Source: Clonostachys chloroleuca
Taxonomy: Eukaryota; Ascomycota; Sordariomycetes; Hypocreales; Bionectriaceae
Assembly (NCBI GenBank): GCA_037952775.1
Contig: JBANAY010000003.1
Location: 15,686,001 to 15,750,000 of the forward strand
DNA: 64,000 bases
Direction of reading: 5' to 3'
Made by a program: the position numbers and the translations under genes. The notes below the pieces were generated by a model that did not search any database, was not told the origin of the DNA, and saw nothing but the letters and a program-made list of their open reading frames with translations. This document shows positions 58,392-64,000 of this stretch, in pieces. How positions within the stretch are numbered: position 1 is the stretch's first letter; each line of letters opens with the position of its first letter.

Positions 58392-61135
58392 TTACAGCCC
58401 TATCCACGTTGGTGTAACCGAGATAGGATGAGCCCCTACCGGCAGTCCGGCTTCATTCATGGTCACTGGTTCTGGTGTCAGAGGTTGCAAGGACGGGTTA
58501 TGAAAAGTTTCAGCAGATGGCTCCTGCAAGTTCATATTAGCTTCGAGGGTCGCTGGGATAGATGGAGGATCTTGATGCTCACTATAGGTGCCATTTGATC
58601 AGGCTGTGGAATTACAGACACTGAAGGCAGGGCTTTCATGTCTGAGCCGGGGTTGGCGTACACCTGGAATTGATCTGGAGCCGGCTCTTCACTTGGACCA
58701 CAAGTTGCATTCATTGCTTCTGGTGGCAGAGGGCCTTGAAAATTCATTGGTATTGCCGATTGTTGACTCATACCCCCACTGGTGATAACCACAGGTTCTG
58801 CGAGAGGAGCAGTCGTCAAGCCTTCAGTATGCTGAAGCTGCTGCTGCTGCTGCTGTTGTTGTTCCATGAAACCGGGCTGCTCTGGAATCGAGGCCGGGGC
58901 TAGGATTTCCTGTGGCTGGACAATTGTTTGCTCGCCTCCCGGAAGATAAGGTTGGCCATATGCTTCCGGGCTGGATATTGGTACCGTCGGCTGTTGGTAG
59001 GATGACTGCAGATATGTATCGGTTTGCTCATAAATTATTGGCTGTTCGCTATGTAACGGCGGAAAAGTGGTAGTTTGCTCGCATAAAACCTGGTGTTCCA
59101 CAATGTGTGGCTGTTGTTGAAAGTTTTGTTGTAAGATTTCTGGTGGGTAGCCTTCTTGACCTGGAGAAAGAGCGGGCTGGCCGTGTTCAAAGCCGGACTG
59201 TTGAGTTAGGGGCATGGGTTGCTCGTAGACAGGCTGCTCGTAGACAGGTTGACTGTAGAGTGGTTGTTCCCCGACGGGCTGCCCATACAGAGGCTGTTCA
59301 TAGGCTTGTTGTTCATAAGCGGGCTGTACATAAGCTGTCTGATCAGAGACAGGGTGGTGGGCCATGGGTTGCTCATGATAAGCTGTCTGTTGAAATGGCT
59401 GGGTTGGTTGGCTCAAAGAATCATCGACTCCGGCCTCACCAGGCCCCACTTCATCCGTCTCAACCTCTTCTTCCTCTTGCTCCTGGTCTAGTTCCTCATC
59501 ATCATCGCCATCCTCATCGCCATCCTCATCGCCTTCGAGGCCAGACTCTGCCGCTCCCTCGAAGTCTCCTTCGGCAAGCTTCATACCAAGTTTAGCAACT
59601 TTCATGATGTTCCGCGCATTGCCCAATTTACCGAACATCTTGGACATTCCGCCACCAGCTGCCTTTGAAGCACCGGCTGGCTTTGGAGCTATAACTGCAC
59701 GGGTACTGTCTATCGCGCCCACGGTGGACGCGGATTTTACTACAGCCGCAGATTTGGGCTTCGAAGATTTAGAAGCTGGAGACTGCGCGGGCGACCGATT
59801 CGGTTTCGGAGGTTCACCTGGGCGGTCCCAAGTGGAGAGTCCCAGAGCTTCATTGACGTAAAAGAGAATCATGTCTGGTGTCCGCAGCTCTTTCCAACCA
59901 TTAGGAAGGGAACCGGGCGGCCTGTCCCACCTGCTGGCTCCTGTCATGCCATTGAAGAAATATACACGTCCTTCTGGCGACTTGTGCTCAGCCCACCCGG
60001 CGGGCAGACCTTCCGACCGGAGGACTGCGCTTGGATTCGGCTTCACGTGTGTGCGTTGCCCTGTAGCTTTGTGCGTGTACCAAATTGTGCCAAACACATT
60101 CCGCCGTATCGTCCAAAGATTTGCGGACACCTCAGGATTAGCAGGTAACAGGATGAGCAAATCAGAGTCTGTGACGAAAAAGGCTTTATCGTGGCTGTGC
60201 GATGTGGCGGCTGAGCCTGATGTGTAGCACCAGACACAGAAGCGCGTTGCTGTATGCCCTGTGCTACAAATAAGACAGGTATAGACAGAGACGTTTGACG
60301 GAATACCTGCGCTATGTCGTTAGAAATAAGGACGCGAGAGCATCAGAACTAGCGCCTTACCTGTTTTGCAGTTGTTGCAGGTCACTGTCCCAGAAATAAC
60401 ACCGCCTCCCGAGCCAGTTATAGGCGATGAATGTACCTGTTTGACTGCCGCATCCGAAGTTTCGAGTACGGAGTTGGCTGTCAATGGTGTTGTTGGGCCC
60501 GTGGGACTGCTCATAACTGGAGATTGCGGTTGTCCACTTGTTGGGAAGCTCAAATGCTTCACATGTTGATTGGAGGGTGTATACACAGTCGCTGTTCGTT
60601 GTAAATGGCGTTGTGGTTGCTGATGGGTACGAATTGGTAAGGTGTTGACCCTGACCAAGGACGGAGGCTGTGTTACTGCCGACTGTGGACGTTGTGTGCC
60701 TTGGGGGAAGCCTGTTGGCACTGATGAAGGCAACGCTTGGTGGATAAGTCCAGATGCGGCAGGGCTCGCCGTTGCTTGCGATTGTATCTGATTTCGGTTG
60801 GGGTTTGGTACACCTTGAAGCTCATGCATATGGTGAGGAGAAGGGGATGAATATAATGGCTGTGAGACAAAGCCTCTAGTAGCTTGAGGGTAATATAATT
60901 TGACGTTTGGGGAGGACGGCACCGTAATCAGAGAAGCTGGGCGAGGGGTTTGGGGACCTCTGGGAGGAGCTTGTTGACTGCCGCCCACTTGCTTTCGCGC
61001 CACAGCCTTTCGCTCAATTCCTGAGATCGGTTGCTGCGTGTATCGGGGATGAGGATGGGGGTAGGCATTACTGGCCGAGATAGACTGGGGAATGGGGGCA
61101 CCAGGCTCACCACTTGCTCTCTTCGGGGCATCCAT
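58392..61135 (-). CDS. Zinc-ribbon plus WW-domain protein with Tyr/Gln/Pro repeats, one frameshift
   Basis: About 896 residues in two exons (intron 60307-60360). The N-terminal 250 residues are Pro/Gln/Ser-rich and disordered. Across the intron lies a Cys-rich module with three Cys pairs, CNNC, CLIC and CVWC. Three WW-like units follow: LWTIRRNVFGTIWYTH, LPAGWAEHKSPEGRVYFFN...WDRPPG (best match) and LPNGWKELR...LSTWDRPGE. Then come an AKLGMKLAEGDFEGA helix, an acidic Asp/Glu run, about ten YEQP/YGQP-type repeats and a poly-Gln run. WW units bind Pro-rich peptides, so a scaffold role is likely. The frame breaks at the run of three A (minus strand, 58594-58596). One extra A gives a natural continuation into TYSEHQDPP and a stop at 58392 instead of 58532; exon length is one base short of a multiple of three. 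Confidence 0.82.
58838..58861 (-). repeat. CAG/CAA poly-glutamine repeat in WW protein
   Basis: Run of about eight to nine Gln codons (ctg then ttg on the plus strand), inside the coding region. Likely polymorphic in length. Confidence 0.8.
59215..59400 (-). repeat. Tandem Y-x-Q-P codon repeats in WW protein
   Basis: Degenerate tandem array of roughly 15-18 base units coding YEQPVYEQP-like peptides. Tyr followed by x-Q-P may be a phosphorylation or SH2/WW-ligand-like motif; function is not shown. Confidence 0.7.
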
Positions 61136-62551
61136 CAGTCGTGCCTGTCTCGCTCAGCAGGCGCTCTCTCTAATGTAGCGGACAGTGATTCCCTAGGTAT
61201 GATGGGGTTATGTTCCGCCAGTAGCTACGAAACTGAGAGTTTTAACAGAAGAAAGGCGGTTTGCGAAGAGCTAGACATATGTGGCTTTTTTAAAAACATG
61301 GTCTAGTCCTCATAATGCAGCATTGAGGAGCACTTCTTCTTGATGCTATTTGATTTGTACTCGGCACCCTTAGCAACTGGCGTGCAGTTAAGGATGCTCA
61401 GCTGAACGTGGTGGCGCAGACTATCGAAAGCACTAGTGCCTGGCCTTCACCTTGAATCACCTTGTTGTACGGAAGCTGAGATCGTCTCACCAATAAAGAA
61501 CCCCCCGGCAAGGCCTATTGACGGCTAGACTCAAGTGATCGGCCTAAATGTAAGCATAGATTGCTGTGAGTAGCACACTATCTGACTGCAAGATGGCCAT
61601 TTGCCACTCAGCCGCACCGTCTTGGATGATCAAGAAGGCTTCCCGGCTGCTTGGTACCTGAGGATTCTGCATTGGACAACTCTCACCATTCCATACATAC
61701 CCACGTCTAGCACTCCAACGAGGGAGTGTATCAGCTTTTGGATGTAGTGTGCCGTAATTTCGGTGAGAAGTATATTCCTTTTTCCACGTTTCTTGCTGGA
61801 TATTTCGGGAATTTCCAGGTGCCCCTGCATGGCTCGCTCACCGAGACAACCCTGCTGTATTCAAGCCTTAGAGGGTACCGCTAATAACAACCTGAGGGAA
61901 ACCATAAGCCAGCCGGATAAAACCGTTGATCCTGGGGAGTGACCGACATAAGGCTCTCTCTGGACGAGGTATGTCGGTGAGGTATGTCGGCTTTGTGTTG
62001 ACTGCATGAATAATGCTACAATCTCTTACATGGTGCTTCGCATTCCAATATGACTTTATTCGGCCCTAGAATGGTAAAGAAGTGCTCATATAAATGAACG
62101 GATCGAGCATTCCACCCCGGAAGTGCTATAGATCGCACCAGCGGATAGCATTGCACTGAATTGAAGGCTCAGTTATTTGTAGGTAAAAGTTTCTGCCAGT
62201 CCCATTGAGTGCACCAAGTCTTCGCATACGGCCAGTGAAGGGGTTTGGCAGATGAGGGTACATGCCTAACCATATACCCCAACACTGAGAAGCATGAGGC
62301 GCTGAGCATGTCCAGATAATGTTGCTCGATGCCTGCATGGCTGCCCTGCGCCTGGTGTGCCTTCAAGGTGTACATATCATTTACTGCCGAAAGCAATCCC
62401 TTAAGCATCAATCACTGGCAATAGAAATTGGGCCAAATATAAATCTAACAGAAAGTCAATCTTGCATTGTCGGTAAGTAAATATCAACTAGCTGACATCC
62501 GGTTCGTCAAAGGCCAACATCATGTAGCAGGCCACTACAATACCACCCCAT
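61136..62551. other. Intergenic
   Basis: About 1.4 kb with no recognised gene; short open stretches only. It holds the promoter of the WW protein gene. Confidence 0.4.
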
Positions 62552-63436
62552 TTAGGGGAACAGATCTTTCAGGACCTGTCCATATTCAGTGTATGACAGC
62601 CCCATCTTCTCGATATCATAGTCATTCCAGTAGCCGCCTCCAGCTAGGCTGCTCTGAGCTTCCCAGCCAGCGAAGCGAGTGCGGGCTTGCGCGGGTGTTG
62701 TCCCATAGACTGGCTTCGAGTCATTGGTCACCCAGATGAGAGGGACAATCTTGATACCGAGAGTGCTCTCCCAACTATATGGGTTATTGCCAGCACCACC
62801 GTCATAGCATTGCAGGTACACTCTATCAAGTAAATCGCCAACCTGTGACTTGACGCTTGCCCAGAAACTCGCACGAGTGTACGGGACAATTGTAAAATGC
62901 AATCCGATCTCCCCAACCATTTTGGCAAACGTAACGGTGCTAGCCAGATCATAAATAGCTTCGTCATTGTTGTTGTAGCCGTCCAGGTTCCACGCCTCTT
63001 TCAGAGCAGCGAGGTTGCGATACAGTCTCGTATCCGACCCAGGACCGGGGCTAGCCATCAGTTCCTTGAGGTGGATAGAATTGCTGGTAATCTCCACTCG
63101 ATTGATGCCCGTTCCTGGTGCTGACTTGAGTGAAAGCACCTTTTGCGCGAGTGCGGTGCCGCCGACATAGGCACCGTTCGAGGCCACGAGCACGTCCGAG
63201 CTTCCTGCGGTGTTGGAGTAGTACATGATATCGCCATTCTCGAGGAACCCGACACCAAACATGAGGACCGTGTTAAAGCCCGATGTCTGAAGGGCCGTGG
63301 TGTCAGACACCATGACATCCTTGAATAGATAAATGGCTCTGATATCCTCCGCTGCGGTCTCATCACGGGCGATGGCAGCGCCGAATGCGCACCCAGCGAA
63401 GGAGAGCAAAACGCTCAGGCAATTTGCGAACTTCAT
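62552..63436 (-). CDS. Secreted GH18-like protein
   Basis: Single-exon gene of 294 residues from the ATG at 63436 (an in-frame ATG at 63460 would bury the signal peptide). The start MKFANCLSVLLSFAGCAFGA is a clear secretion signal. The barrel resembles GH18: strand 1 RAIYLFKDVMV, strand 2 FNTVLMFGVGF, a GINRVEITSNS strand, and LDGYNNNDEAIY in the place of the D-G-x-D-x-D-x-E catalytic motif. The final Glu region is kept but the spacing and the middle Asp residues differ. IGLHFTIVPYT and LQCYDGG follow, the YxQxY/N-like strand of the family, then the WESTLGIKIVPLIWVTND strand. Chitinase or endo-N-acetylglucosaminidase action is possible; a non-catalytic lectin-like role cannot be excluded. Intact. 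Confidence 0.82.
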   Translation of the reverse strand: MKFANCLSVLLSFAGCAFGAAIARDETAAEDIRAIYLFKDVMVSDTTALQTSGFNTVLMFGVGFLENGDIMYYSNTAGSSDVLVASNGAYVGGTALAQKVLSLKSAPGTGINRVEITSNSIHLKELMASPGPGSDTRLYRNLAALKEAWNLDGYNNNDEAIYDLASTVTFAKMVGEIGLHFTIVPYTRASFWASVKSQVGDLLDRVYLQCYDGGAGNNPYSWESTLGIKIVPLIWVTNDSKPVYGTTPAQARTRFAGWEAQSSLAGGGYWNDYDIEKMGLSYTEYGQVLKDLFP

Positions 63437-64000
63437 TTTTTCACACAACAAACAAATCAAGCTGGAGATCGGATGTATGTTTCAAAGTATGCGGTCTGAC
63501 TACGAGGTCGAAAGCTGCCCGCTAGGATCGGGCATTGCTACCTTCTTATAAAACTCTCACTTGCCGTGAAGGGAATTAACCGACGGTCGGGCTGTTATGG
63601 CCTGCCCATGCCTTTGCGAGGCAAGTCCCATCATCCATGGATTCAGGAAGAGACTCCAGGGCTTAGCGAGCCAATAACTCCCATCCCCTCACTGATGAAA
63701 TGCAACCTTGCCGGCAGTTGGCTAAAAGTACCCCGGCAGTGGGTCGGTCGTATAGAGACATAAGGTAGCCTCTATATCACTCGAGACATTATAATGACGA
63801 AATTGAGCATCGGGTCTTTCCCGGGCTTGCGTCAAAATGTCACTGTACCAGCCAACGCGACCTTACATGATTTGTTTCGGAAGTATAAAACCCATGAATG
63901 AGGTGACAATCATACCTTCCTATACGAAGCTCGGATTCGAGACTTAGTGGGCTAAGTGTCTTTCCCATACAAATTGATGTATGAAAATGGTTTTTCTCAA
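63437..64000. other. Promoter region and window end
   Basis: Promoter of the GH18-like gene. A TATAAAA at 63884-63890 on the plus strand may belong to a gene beyond the window. Confidence 0.35.
63546..63553 (-). promoter_or_regulatory. Probable TATA box of GH18-like gene
   Basis: TTTTATAA on the minus strand about 110 bases before the ATG at 63436, a normal distance. Confidence 0.4.

Noticed and set aside
1..64000. CRISPR array, rRNA, phage or bacterial insertion sequence
   Set aside because: No regular spaced repeats, no rRNA-like conserved segments and a clearly fungal gene structure.

Overview
The window is nuclear DNA from a filamentous ascomycete (Pezizomycotina; gene families and short introns fit Eurotiomycetes such as Aspergillus, Penicillium or Talaromyces, but the genus cannot be fixed from sequence alone). 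Introns are about 50-115 bp with GTAAGT-type donors and CTAAC-type branch sites. Secreted carbohydrate-active enzymes, Zn2Cys6 regulators, a SAT4/rhodopsin-type membrane protein and a Ppo-type fatty acid oxygenase are all typical of this group. No bacterial operon structure is present.

Layout. 1-19 kb is a metabolic block: a medium-chain reductase, a large MFS transporter, an ACC-synthase-like PLP enzyme, a frameshifted enolase-superfamily enzyme, a xylose-isomerase-like TIM-barrel enzyme, a dioxygenase-P450 fusion of the Ppo/linoleate diol synthase family and a DUF2235 hydrolase. 19-31 kb holds a SAT4-type membrane protein, a Zn2Cys6 regulator, a CE16-type secreted esterase and a large F-box-like protein. 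31-36 kb is a gene-poor, AT-rich stretch with one intron-containing tRNA-Pro and a dead phosphotransferase relic. 36-50 kb holds small single-exon enzymes (VOC, GNAT, DJ-1/PfpI), a GH105 hydrolase, a BBE-like FAD oxidase, a GH71 alpha-1,3-glucanase and an MCT-like transporter. 50.9-52.7 kb is a dead pogo/Fot1-type transposon inserted into the last codons of that transporter. 53-64 kb holds a DUF7730-like protein, a second Zn2Cys6 regulator, a zinc-ribbon/WW-domain protein and a GH18-like secreted protein.

How the genes may work together. The 1-11 kb enzymes plus the transporter could form a small catabolic or secondary-metabolite group, but nothing in the sequence proves co-regulation. GH105, CE16 and GH71 fit plant pectin/hemicellulose and alpha-glucan breakdown. 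Two patterns stand out. First, nine single-base frame breaks in seven otherwise well-formed genes, all explainable by miscounted homopolymers, suggest consensus error (or, for the enolase-superfamily gene with three breaks, real decay). Second, the transposon has 43-bp perfect terminal inverted repeats and an exact TA duplication, yet its transposase carries a RIP-like stop-codon load; removing it restores the transporter reading frame exactly.
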